Assembly (NCBI GenBank): GCA_947453125.1
Contig: CANGGC010000027.1
Location: 1-11,390, forward strand
DNA length: 11,390 bases
Reading direction: 5' to 3'
Source: Planctomycetaceae bacterium
GTDB taxonomy: Bacteria; Planctomycetota; Planctomycetia; Pirellulales; UBA1268
Position 1 is the stretch's first letter. Every line of letters starts with the position of its first letter. Below are positions 1 through 6,840 of this stretch, piece after piece. The notes under the pieces were generated by a model that saw only the letters and a program-made list of their open reading frames with translations, was not told the DNA's origin and did not search any database. The translations under genes were made by a program, and so were the position numbers.

Positions 1-89
1 CCCGGCTGTCGCGCATCCTCGGGCAGGCTCGTCGGGGCGATGTCGTCCCAGGCAAGGGTGAACACAAGTGGGTCGTCTGGCGACATCAT
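1..89 (-). CDS. Partial unknown gene, N-terminus only (runs off the left edge)
   Basis: An open frame starts with two consecutive ATG codons and stays open for 29 codons to the window edge. It reads MMSPDDPLVFTLAW and then DDIAPTSLPEDARQ. The first ATG overlaps the TGA stop of the upstream gene as TGATG, the same coupling seen elsewhere in this cluster, and this is the main reason to call it a gene. The second ATG could equally be the start. No domain can be named from so few residues. By position it is the sixth gene of the helicase/nuclease/MazG cluster and is probably co-translated with the 252-aa protein. A chance open frame of this length cannot be excluded. Confidence 0.5.
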   Translation of the reverse strand, partial: MMSPDDPLVFTLAWDDIAPTSLPEDARQP

Positions 90-847
90 CACAGTCCTAC
101 GGGGCCGATCTGGTAGAGGCGGTCGATGGCAAGCATTTGTGCCCATGCCGATACGAGTTCTCGGTCATGCGTAGGCGACTCTGGAATGGTGTCGAGCGTG
201 TCGAGCAGTTGCTCCCCTCGCTCCACGAAGCCGGCGAGTCGGTAGGGGATGGCATGGGCGTCCTCGTTCCAGAGCCGACCCCATGCGAGCGCAAACGCCG
301 CATTCATCGCAGCCGTCGCCTGGAGAATCAGGTCTGGGGCCTGCGATCGGATATTCGGATGGAGACACCCGACATTCTCCTTCATGCTTCTCTCGGCGCA
401 GGCTCGCTGTTGATCGCGCAGCTCGGGATGACCATGAAACAGGTCGCGGTCGGCACGGATGCCAATTGGCATCGAACGAAGCTGGGTTCCCAGTCCGTCG
501 GTGATGATCCGGCTATACGACTGAACCATGGTTGCCGGAACCGCTTTCATCTGCTGTACGAGCTTCTCGACCTGGCGGTAGGTGTCGGCGCTGCTCGCGA
601 CGTTGAATCGCTCATCCGGGGCAGCCACGAGCGAACGCTTGGCCAGTTCGCATTGAAAGCAGACGAGGTAGGCAAGCTCTGGGGCTGCTTTGGGGCTGTA
701 GCTGAGGATGTGCACCGGCCGCGCCGCCGTGGCGATCTGGATTCGGGCCAGATTGGGAAGGCTTGCGTCCTCCTGGAGAACCACGGGCTTGCCGCCAAGT
801 TCTTCGAGCTCGTTGAGGGCGTGCTGCTGGGCCTGAGCAGGGGTCAT
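89..847 (-). CDS. Uncharacterised 252-aa protein, possibly a degenerate metallopeptidase-like fold
   Basis: I do not recognise this protein with certainty. It looks soluble and mostly helical, with no signal peptide or membrane segment. The region around residues 45-70 (HILSYSP followed by PELAYLVCFQCELAKR), the segment IGIRADRDLFHGHPELRDQQ (129-148) and the stretch TAAMNAAFALAWGRLW (178-193) remind me of gluzincin-like proteins (M48 or ImmA/IrrE type), in which an HExxH motif sits where this one has FQCEL (64-68). If that is right, the catalytic histidines are lost and the protein would be a binding or structural relative. This is recollection, not a match I could test. The ATG lies 11 nt after the TAG stop of the MazG-like gene, with only a weak upstream purine run, and the TGA overlaps the next start. 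Co-transcription with the rest of the cluster is very likely. Confidence 0.8.
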   Translation of the reverse strand: MTPAQAQQHALNELEELGGKPVVLQEDASLPNLARIQIATAARPVHILSYSPKAAPELAYLVCFQCELAKRSLVAAPDERFNVASSADTYRQVEKLVQQMKAVPATMVQSYSRIITDGLGTQLRSMPIGIRADRDLFHGHPELRDQQRACAERSMKENVGCLHPNIRSQAPDLILQATAAMNAAFALAWGRLWNEDAHAIPYRLAGFVERGEQLLDTLDTIPESPTHDRELVSAWAQMLAIDRLYQIGPVGL

Positions 848-858
848 TCGGGAAGTGC

Positions 859-1227
859 CTACAGCTTGGTGTACTTGGTGGATCGGCCCCGGCTCTTTTC
901 GACAGGGTAGCGTTCTTCGTTTTTCTTGAGCTTGGCTTCGATCAACTTCGCCGGATCGAGGCCGAGGTCATGGGCGAGAAGAAGGGTGAACGACAGCACA
1001 TCGGCCAGTTCGTCACCGACCTCGACCATAAAGTCGGTGTTCCCCAAGGCGACCTCGACCTCGGCGTCGGTCTTCCAGAGCATCGTCTGCTGGAGTTCGC
1101 CGGCCTCGATCGCCAACGCAGCGGCCACCTGCCGTGGGGTGTGGAATTGCTTCCACTCCCGGGCATTCCGGAAGGCGAGCAGGGCCGCCGTCGAGTCGGC
1201 GAATGAGGTCGCAGGAAGTTTGGTCAT
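859..1227 (-). CDS. MazG-like nucleotide pyrophosphohydrolase (dCTPase/RS21-C6 type)
   Basis: This 122-aa all-alpha NTP-PPase would hydrolyse (d)NTPs to the monophosphate plus pyrophosphate, using Mg2+. The family signature ExxE(12-28)ExxD is present: E41xxE44 (EAGEL), then E73xxD76 (DELAD), with 28 residues between. The N-terminal FRNAREWKQFHTPRQVAAAL (19-38) and the C-terminal AKLKKNEERYPVEKSRGRS (98-116) are typical of the short RS21-C6/dCTPP1-like branch that cleans up non-canonical or excess dNTPs. The length is normal for that branch and the metal ligands look intact. No Shine-Dalgarno site is visible before the ATG. The gene follows a 155-nt gap after the helicase gene and is 11 nt from the next gene. 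In a defence setting such an enzyme could deplete or sanitise nucleotides during infection, but that role is inferred from context only. The family call is firm and the precise substrate is unknown. Confidence 0.93.
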   Translation of the reverse strand: MTKLPATSFADSTAALLAFRNAREWKQFHTPRQVAAALAIEAGELQQTMLWKTDAEVEVALGNTDFMVEVGDELADVLSFTLLLAHDLGLDPAKLIEAKLKKNEERYPVEKSRGRSTKYTKL

Positions 1228-1239
1228 GCGGGGGTGAAT

Positions 1240-1324
1240 CAGGCGAGGTTCAGAGAGGGGAATCGGACTCTGCTCCCCGGCCTACCAGGGCTTCACTCTT
1301 TTGGCGAATTAGGAGCCTCACCTG
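1240..1324 (-). other. Structured element in the helicase-MazG gap (possible RNA element)
   Basis: The ends of this 85-nt stretch are complementary: 1240-1248 (CAGGCGAGG) against 1316-1324 (CCTCACCTG), nine pairs with one non-Watson-Crick position. That position is G-U in minus-strand RNA but C-A in plus-strand RNA, so a minus-strand transcript fits better. Inside, 1257-1261 (GGGGA) can pair with 1274-1278 (TCCCC), or alternatively CAGAG (1251-1255) with CTCTG (1268-1272). Next to it, 1324-1339 forms a further hairpin (GCAGC/GCTGC). It is not a recognisable tRNA or riboswitch. It could be a structured intergenic RNA, an mRNA processing or attenuation site, or a small non-autonomous repeat. 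Confidence 0.35.
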
Positions 1325-1358
1325 CAGCATCTTAGCTGCCATGTTGCGAATCAAGGGT

Positions 1359-1375
1359 GGAGTGCCAGGCACTCC
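1359..1375. repeat. REP-like 8+1+8 perfect palindrome
   Basis: GGAGTGCC, one central base and GGCACTCC form a perfect inverted repeat 7 nt past the stop codon of the helicase gene. As RNA it would fold as a 7-bp stem with a 3-nt loop. No T-run follows, so it is not a classic Rho-independent terminator. A (A)GTGCCAGGCAC(T) core is one I recall as a dispersed palindrome in planctomycete and some other genomes. It may act as a weak terminator or mRNA-end stabiliser and would separate the three-gene helicase/nuclease part from the MazG part. Confidence 0.55.
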
Positions 1376-1382
1376 ATCGGGC

Positions 1383-3149
1383 TCATGCCCGCACAGGGGT
1401 TCCCGCTCTACCGGTCAGCACCCGTCTCAGGCTCTCTCGTCCGAGGAAGGCCGCGTAGTCGGCTGGCATGGCCTCCAGGAGCGTGGGGCTGCATGCCACG
1501 ATCACCTTCGTGCGGGCTCGACTGATGGCGACGTTGAGTCGATTGGGGGAAAACAGGAATCCCGCCACCTCTGAGACGAAGTCCGGGTCGCTCGCCGCCA
1601 GTGAGATGGCGACCAGGTCGACCGTGAGCCCCTGGACCCGCTCGACGGTGTCGACGATCGGCAGATCGGCATTGGCAGGGAGGAGTCCCTGAATCCGCCG
1701 GCGGATGAGGGCCGCCTGCTTCCGGAACGGTGTGACAACCGCCATATCCCGAACCGATTTGCCGTGCCGCAGACACGTGGCCACCACGCGGGCGATCGCA
1801 TCGGCCTCCCACTCGTTGGCTTGGCGAGAGTGGATGTCGGGCGTCGGCAACCAGACAAGCGACGGCTCTGGCGAAATCACCGTTGCTGGCAGACCTTCGG
1901 GGATCCCAGCTCCCGGCAAGTAGAACCGCTTCCCAGCCACGGAGGGACAGGGCATGAGCGGCTCGCCCCCGCCAGGGTAGAACTCCGCCGCCGTGATCCT
2001 GCAGAGTTCGGCGTTCATGCGATAGGTGGTGTTCAGCCTGGCGATGAGCGATGGGTGGGCCTGCCGCAATCGCTGGAAGAGCGATACCGCTAGAGGATCT
2101 TCAACGACATCAGCGGCGAACACTGGCGGCAACTGGGCATCGTCACCAAAGAGCAGCGTCACGCCGGCCCCGAACAGACCGGCACAGGCTCCTTGCACGA
2201 GCGGGAGCTGCCCCGCTTCGTCGATGAGCAACGCATTGGGTACCAGACCGCTCGATCGCAGGGCTTGGTTGTGGAGCCCCGACACGAATGTCATTCCTAC
2301 GATCAGATCTTGGTGCCGCCTCGGAGGGAGCCCCTGGGTGGCTTCGCGAACGGGACGGCAGGGAATCGCGTCGTCGAGGGACTCGCGTCGCAGCTCATCT
2401 CCAACCTTCACAAGCGGCCTACCCGGGAAGAAGGAATGGATCGCGGACAGGGCGTTGTTGACGGCCTGATGCGTTGGGGCAACGACCATGACCCGACGGC
2501 CCATGCGGGCCAACGTCTCCGCAGTCAGAGCGAGGACCATCGTCTTGCCCGTTCCGGGTGGCCCCTGGATCCCGAATACGCTCGGCAGATTAGCGCAACG
2601 ATCGAGCACCATCCATTGGGACGAGTCGATTGACCGACCGACATCGGCAATGACTTGGTCGACAATCGCTGCAGTCGCCGAGGTCGGCGGCACTGCCGCG
2701 GGCCGATTTAGCGGCTCGCCGCCGGCCAGGGTGCTAAAGAAAGACCACCCTGGGGCACCCGGTTGGAGCCTCGCCAGGCACTGGCTCACCAGGAATGACA
2801 GATCGGTCTCTGACTCCCGAGCCGTCCACGGACCGCTCGGTAGGCTGTCCACGCGGCGTTCAACCCGCACGTGCAGACGCAGCCCCCGTTCGGTGATGTC
2901 CGTGATCGTTCCGGATAGCCGCACTGCCTCGCACGACAAGTCGATACGGGTGCCCGGCCGGAACCGCGACTCGTTGACCGGGCAGTCGAGGGTGAGAGCC
3001 CCCTGCTGGCGGCGTGTGATGCTGAGGTCGACCAAACATCCACCGCGATCGACCAGCGCCTCCTCCGCAAGCATCGAGGTCAGGGCAGCTTCAGCACGGT
3101 TCGCCTGGCGCTCGCGACGGAGGAAGTCCTGAAGGCTCGCGACATCCAT
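1383..3149 (-). CDS. Superfamily 1 (DNA2/NAM7/UPF1-type) helicase
   Basis: This 588-aa NTP-driven DNA or RNA translocase has all the core motifs. Walker A GPPGTGKT is at 196-203, motif Ia VVAPTHQAVNN at 222-232, Walker B LLIDEAGQ at 307-314 (DEAG rather than DEAD/DEAH), motif III GDDAQLPPV at 335-343, TYRMN at 375-379, VERVQG at 502-507 and motif VI NRLNVAISRAR at 536-546. This order and the AISRAR ending mark the UPF1-like SF1 branch. The first ~190 residues include a beta-rich stretch (about 35-100) that fits the 1B-like accessory barrel of that branch. The start codon overlaps the stop of the nuclease gene as TAATG, so the two are probably translated together. In many bacteria a TM0106-type nuclease and a helicase of this class are one chain of about 1,000-1,100 aa, as I recall; here 440 + 588 aa look like the two halves. 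The nuclease-helicase pair likely unwinds and degrades foreign or damaged DNA (inference). Confidence 0.95.
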   Translation of the reverse strand: MDVASLQDFLRRERQANRAEAALTSMLAEEALVDRGGCLVDLSITRRQQGALTLDCPVNESRFRPGTRIDLSCEAVRLSGTITDITERGLRLHVRVERRVDSLPSGPWTARESETDLSFLVSQCLARLQPGAPGWSFFSTLAGGEPLNRPAAVPPTSATAAIVDQVIADVGRSIDSSQWMVLDRCANLPSVFGIQGPPGTGKTMVLALTAETLARMGRRVMVVAPTHQAVNNALSAIHSFFPGRPLVKVGDELRRESLDDAIPCRPVREATQGLPPRRHQDLIVGMTFVSGLHNQALRSSGLVPNALLIDEAGQLPLVQGACAGLFGAGVTLLFGDDAQLPPVFAADVVEDPLAVSLFQRLRQAHPSLIARLNTTYRMNAELCRITAAEFYPGGGEPLMPCPSVAGKRFYLPGAGIPEGLPATVISPEPSLVWLPTPDIHSRQANEWEADAIARVVATCLRHGKSVRDMAVVTPFRKQAALIRRRIQGLLPANADLPIVDTVERVQGLTVDLVAISLAASDPDFVSEVAGFLFSPNRLNVAISRARTKVIVACSPTLLEAMPADYAAFLGRESLRRVLTGRAGTPVRA

Positions 3150-4471
3150 TACGCGGCCACCCCACGGTCGCCGGCAAGCCAGTTGATCACGGCTCGCATG
3201 GCCATTACGCGGCCAGGTCCGTCAGCAGGGCATGTCAGGGCGGGATTGGTGTACTCGGTTACCTGGGCAAGTTCCAAGCCCTGCAACGGCGCGTGGACAA
3301 AGTTCTCGATCAGGGCCAGAAGATCAACCACGTGTGGACTTTGGCCACCGGCTGTGCGGAGGAGACGATGAGTGATGGCTAACTCGGTGGCCCCATACAC
3401 GACAATCGGGGTTCGGCCCGCGACGGGGGAAAGATCGGCCGTCCAATCGGGGGCGATCTCGATCCTCGTCGGCCCGGCACCATCATTCTCCAGCCAGGCG
3501 GCCTGCGGCGGTGGCGCTCCGGCAGCTCCGGACGCCCCCGATCCGAACTCTATCGAAATCGCACTGAGTGCCCGCAGGGTCGCGTGGTTCAGCGGCTGGC
3601 GGGTCACTGCCTGCCCGGCGCTAAGACACAAGGCAGCGGAACGGATGAGAGGCCAGTCCCTGGAGGGAATGCCGTAGTCGAGAAGCTGCTCGTCACTTGC
3701 AGTCGCTAGCACTGGCCAGCGGGTGACGCCGCTCGTGGATCGGAGTCTTTCCGCCATGGCACGGCTGATCCCAGGCAGCAAGGAGACGTGTTCGGTGGCG
3801 ATTAACTCAGGGATACAGACGCTCCGCCAAGGGCAGGAGAGGCACGCCTTGCAGAGGTGTGGCCCGGGACGCGCGGCGGGGTCACGCAGGGCATTGAGCT
3901 GTGACTTCTGGCCAGAAAAGATGCTGCTGCTCTCGGCGAGGGGAACCGCGATCCGCGAGCCGTCACCGAGGATGAAGAACGCCTCTGTTGGCGTCTGTCC
4001 TTGAATCTCCCCGAGCAGGTCGGTGTACCACGCCGCCTGCAGGACATGGGCCACCATGAGCTTCTGGGCCCGTTTGAACTCACCAACCCGGTAGAGGAAA
4101 CCGGTGGCAGATTCGGAGGACGGCCCTACCAGTTCCAAAACGTCGGCGATACCGACGCGCCCCTCGGCCGCGAGGTATGCCTGAAGAATCGCTGGAGCCC
4201 CAGCCTGCATTGCATCGACTGTGCGGCGTTGGCGGTCATCGCTCGAGATCCTTTCAGGAATCCGGACGGCTCCGGGAAAGAGCGACTGGCAGATCGCTTC
4301 CTCGTGTGCGATTCCCTCCCGCTGCATCGCCAGGAGGAACCCCGGCGGATCGGCCTTGAGGCTCCCTGGCAAGAAGTAGTCGGACCAAGCCTTGTGCGGG
4401 CAAATCTGCAACGACGAGAAGTGATGACCGGCAGTCACACCGGGCGTCGACCGGGGTTGAACGGCGTCCAT
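3149..4471 (-). CDS. TM0106-like RecB/Cas4-family Fe-S nuclease with HhH and degenerate RNase H-like tail
   Basis: The 440-aa protein starts with a PD-(D/E)XK nuclease of the Cas4/RecB type. The motifs visible are H56 in GIAHEE, D110 in GIAD, E131-F-K133 in GEFKRAQK and the Q145...Y149 motif (QAAWY). A 4Fe-4S cluster would be held by C24 near the N-terminus and C210-x2-C213-x5-C219, with C207 as a spare cysteine. Residues ~228-280 (LLPGISRAMAERL, then LLDYGIPSRDW) look like helix-hairpin-helix repeats. Residues ~300-433 match the layout of the YprB-type RNase H-like exonuclease (ISIEF, VVYGATEL, VVDLLALIENF, NWL), but the first catalytic aspartate is replaced (SIE instead of DIE or DLE), so that part is probably inactive. 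The ATG is 2 nt after the upstream stop and the TAA overlaps the helicase start. The family call is strong. A role in DNA end processing with the helicase is inferred. Confidence 0.9.
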   Translation of the reverse strand: MDAVQPRSTPGVTAGHHFSSLQICPHKAWSDYFLPGSLKADPPGFLLAMQREGIAHEEAICQSLFPGAVRIPERISSDDRQRRTVDAMQAGAPAILQAYLAAEGRVGIADVLELVGPSSESATGFLYRVGEFKRAQKLMVAHVLQAAWYTDLLGEIQGQTPTEAFFILGDGSRIAVPLAESSSIFSGQKSQLNALRDPAARPGPHLCKACLSCPWRSVCIPELIATEHVSLLPGISRAMAERLRSTSGVTRWPVLATASDEQLLDYGIPSRDWPLIRSAALCLSAGQAVTRQPLNHATLRALSAISIEFGSGASGAAGAPPPQAAWLENDGAGPTRIEIAPDWTADLSPVAGRTPIVVYGATELAITHRLLRTAGGQSPHVVDLLALIENFVHAPLQGLELAQVTEYTNPALTCPADGPGRVMAMRAVINWLAGDRGVAA

Positions 4472-4473
4472 CG

Positions 4474-6603
4474 CTAGCTCCGCAGACAGGACCGGAGATA
4501 GCTGCGGGTCTCGTCGTCCTCGGCCCAGACATACACCCCTCTTACGGCCCGAGAGAGCAAAATCCGATACCCCCGCTTCAGGCGATGATCCAGCTTCTCG
4601 ATTGCGTCCGGTTTAGGGGGCTTCTTGGACTTGGTTTTGGCCGCAGCGATGGTCTTCTTCCAGGCGGTCTCGTGGATGTGGGGAAGCTGGTGCTGCCAGG
4701 AATCGCCACGCCGAACCAGATCACTCAGCCACAAGAGACCCAGATAGTCGAAATCGAATCCGCGGACGACGTACGGACAGCCCACTTCGCAGAGTTGGTC
4801 TTCGTGCATCGCCGTGCCCTCCGGACGCTGGATGAAGTAGGCGTAGTTGCTATCGGGTGCATAGTTCCAAATCCGGCTCCAGTAGCGGACGGGGGTGGTG
4901 CCCGGGAGCGGAATGTGGAAGTCCATCCCCTGAGGAGCCACGGCGTGGGGCTGCTCAGCCTTCTGCGTCTTCCATGGACGAGCGTAGTTTGCCACAATGC
5001 GTGCCGATCGCCCCTCGTTGATGTGGCCTCGCAGGGCATCGTCGAGGTCCTGCGGGCTGTCGACGACTTCAAAGAGGAACGGTCCCTTGGGTCTTGATTC
5101 TGACTTGCGCCACGTGAGGTTCTTGGGGGGATTGGGGGGGCCGAGTTGGAGCACACCCTCCATCCAGTTCACGTACTCTGTTGAACCGCCGCAACGGAAC
5201 TGCTGGTGAGCGAGACTGATCACCTCGACCTGGGCGATTCCCAGATCCTTGGCATATTTGACGATTCGATCGCGTGTGGTGGTCTCGTTGTCGCGATAAC
5301 TCTGCTCTCCATCCATCAGAAAGATGCTGACTCGCGAGGCACGGATGATGTGCCACGCTTGGGGGCCAGCATGCATTGACCACCCCGAAGGCGGCACACC
5401 TTCGGCATTCGGGGCCGTCGGATCGATGAGGGCGTGGGCCTCGTCGACGATCGAGACCGCAAACGAATTGTCCGGCGCGCGGTTGCGGTTGCCGGACTTG
5501 GCGAAGTGGATGAGATTGCTCTGCCAACTCGCGACCGTGAGCGTTGCACCGGCCGCCCGTTCGTTATTCACCCATTTAGGCAAGAGCCCTGGGTTGTAGG
5601 CGTTGGCACCTACGACAATCCCTTGGGCGACAGGGTTGGCGATCGACTCAAAGAGCGTTTTCCAGTTGCTCCGCTGGCAACCGCTGGTCGTGGTCACGAC
5701 GAGCGGACCGTCGATACGGGGGTCGACCGCCAGCGCCGCCCAGAGTTGTGCCGCGATCACTGATTTTCCGGAGCCCGGCGGCCCCTCAATGATCACCGCG
5801 AGCTTCTCGGTCGGGTCGGATGAAGCCAGCAGTCGATCGATCGCCCGCATGCATTCCTCGAATCCACGACGTTGCTCGTCGAGGAGCACGAACGCGGGAC
5901 TCTTCGACCCCCTGATGGTCGTCGACACCTGATCGATCAGGTTCCGGTCTTGTTTGTAGGTGCCGCGTTCGAAGCGCTCCGCGAATCCCAGGTCGGGCGT
6001 CGTCAACCTGGACGTGATGAAGGGCACCAACCCGCCCTCGACATCGGCGGCGGCGTTCGAGAAAAGCGGGTAGTGCAATGCCAGCATCGCGTGCGGTGCT
6101 CGACGGTACGGCTCCAGGTGAGCCATTTGCGGAAAGTAGACGCAGCCTCCAACGTCTGCCCCTTCGTCGAGGACCACAGAGTGGAACATTCGGCAGTAAT
6201 CGGAATACCCCCGCACCTGATCCGAAGGATGGAGCACCAGCGCGCCGCGGTGCTCAATGAGGGATTCCCGCGGCCCTGGACGATCGCCGGTGGTATCCCA
6301 GTCCTTCATTTCAATGATCACGACGGCCGGCTTCTCCGGGCCTCGTCCGAGGAGCACCGCGTCACACCAGCAAGAGGACGCCGGGAGACGGTATTCAACA
6401 GCCATTCCGGCCGATTCGCCCAAGTGCAGGTGAAGCGAAGCGAGTTGCGGCCGCGCGAGGATGACCGAGAGCTTCGGGAGTGATCGCTCCCACGCCTGAC
6501 GTTCCTGCTGGCCGTAGCGACCGGTGAGCGATTGGAGTTCGTCGATGAGGCCTGCAAGGTCGCTCTCGACGCGGTGACAAAACTCGCGAACCTCGATGAG
6601 CAT
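4474..6603 (-). CDS. DUF2075-family helicase with N-terminal PD-(D/E)XK nuclease domain
   Basis: This 709-aa protein has two parts. Residues ~60-130 carry a nuclease signature, WCDAVLLG (D81) followed by VVIIEMKDW (E98-x-K100), the D...ExK core of PD-(D/E)XK enzymes. Residues ~265-700 are the DUF2075 (Schlafen group 3-like) helicase: Walker A GPPGSGKS at 274-281, Walker B SIVDEAH at 384-390, MDGEQSYRDNE at 430-440, QFRCGGS at 468-474, VVRGFDFDYLGLLW at 612-625 and LLSRAVRGVYVW at 682-693. The start was chosen at the ATG at 6603 because AGAGGG lies 6 nt upstream. An in-frame TTG 25 codons earlier lacks such a site and would add only residues of low-complexity look. It is the first gene of the operon and is followed after 2 nt by the TM0106-like nuclease. 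Proteins of this family are often found near MazG-like enzymes and in defence islands, as I recall. It probably acts on DNA or RNA as a coupled motor and nuclease. Confidence 0.93.
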   Translation of the reverse strand: MLIEVREFCHRVESDLAGLIDELQSLTGRYGQQERQAWERSLPKLSVILARPQLASLHLHLGESAGMAVEYRLPASSCWCDAVLLGRGPEKPAVVIIEMKDWDTTGDRPGPRESLIEHRGALVLHPSDQVRGYSDYCRMFHSVVLDEGADVGGCVYFPQMAHLEPYRRAPHAMLALHYPLFSNAAADVEGGLVPFITSRLTTPDLGFAERFERGTYKQDRNLIDQVSTTIRGSKSPAFVLLDEQRRGFEECMRAIDRLLASSDPTEKLAVIIEGPPGSGKSVIAAQLWAALAVDPRIDGPLVVTTTSGCQRSNWKTLFESIANPVAQGIVVGANAYNPGLLPKWVNNERAAGATLTVASWQSNLIHFAKSGNRNRAPDNSFAVSIVDEAHALIDPTAPNAEGVPPSGWSMHAGPQAWHIIRASRVSIFLMDGEQSYRDNETTTRDRIVKYAKDLGIAQVEVISLAHQQFRCGGSTEYVNWMEGVLQLGPPNPPKNLTWRKSESRPKGPFLFEVVDSPQDLDDALRGHINEGRSARIVANYARPWKTQKAEQPHAVAPQGMDFHIPLPGTTPVRYWSRIWNYAPDSNYAYFIQRPEGTAMHEDQLCEVGCPYVVRGFDFDYLGLLWLSDLVRRGDSWQHQLPHIHETAWKKTIAAAKTKSKKPPKPDAIEKLDHRLKRGYRILLSRAVRGVYVWAEDDETRSYLRSCLRS

Positions 6604-6609
6604 CGCTGT

Positions 6610-6615
6610 CCCTCT
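6610..6615 (-). promoter_or_regulatory. Ribosome binding site deciding the DUF2075-helicase start
   Basis: AGAGGG on the minus strand lies 6 nt before the ATG at 6603. This favours that ATG over the in-frame TTG at 6678, which has no such motif. Confidence 0.6.
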
Positions 6616-6695
6616 ATGTCCTTTCAGACGTTCGATCCAATTCGGACGGGACCTACCAGCCCCTCGCGCGAAGACCAAGAGGCACGGTCACTGCG

Positions 6696-6779
6696 GTCGT
6701 GCCGCTTGTGCGACGAGGGCTCGCTGGTGGTTCACGGGAGGTGTGGTGACCTCCGGGGAAGTCTTCGGCGTGGCACGAC
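6696..6779 (-). other. Inverted repeat with inner hairpin in the operon leader
   Basis: GTCGTGCC (6696-6703) is perfectly complementary to GGCACGAC (6772-6779), enclosing an 84-nt span. Inside it, GGAGGT (6737-6742) and ACCTCC (6749-6754) form a 6-bp hairpin with a 6-nt loop. The structure lies about 95-175 nt upstream of the DUF2075 start, so it could shape a leader RNA or be an operator. It may also be chance in GC-rich DNA. Confidence 0.3.
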
Positions 6780-6817
6780 GTGAGCGAGCACGGCAGACTT
6801 CGGAAATCAATATACCC

Positions 6818-6840
6818 TCAGGGGGCTTGCCCCCCCTTGA
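6818..6840. other. GC-rich stem-loop (TCAGGGGG / CCCCCTTGA)
   Basis: TCAGGGGG (6818-6825) pairs with CCCCTTGA (6833-6840) including one G-T pair, with a 7-nt loop. No T-run follows on either strand, so a Rho-independent terminator is not supported. It may be an IS scar or a simple roadblock. Confidence 0.35.

Noticed and set aside
68..910. Plus-strand open frame (280 codons)
   Set aside because: Antisense to the 252-aa gene and the end of the MazG-like gene; the minus frames have family motifs and coupled junctions.
1240..1324. tRNA gene with a long variable arm
   Set aside because: The closing stem and the 85-nt length look tRNA-like, but there is no proper T-arm (TCCGATT instead of TTCGANT), D-arm or anticodon stem.
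3149..4471. A CRISPR cas4 gene linked to the array
   Set aside because: The motifs are Cas4-like, but the HhH and RNase H-like C-terminal parts and the linked helicase place it with TM0106-type nucleases; no cas1 or cas2 is present.
6604..6678. Longer DUF2075 protein starting at an in-frame TTG at 6678
   Set aside because: No Shine-Dalgarno site there, while the ATG at 6603 has AGAGGG at 6 nt.
6818..6840. Rho-independent terminator
   Set aside because: Good GC stem but no T-run after it on either strand.
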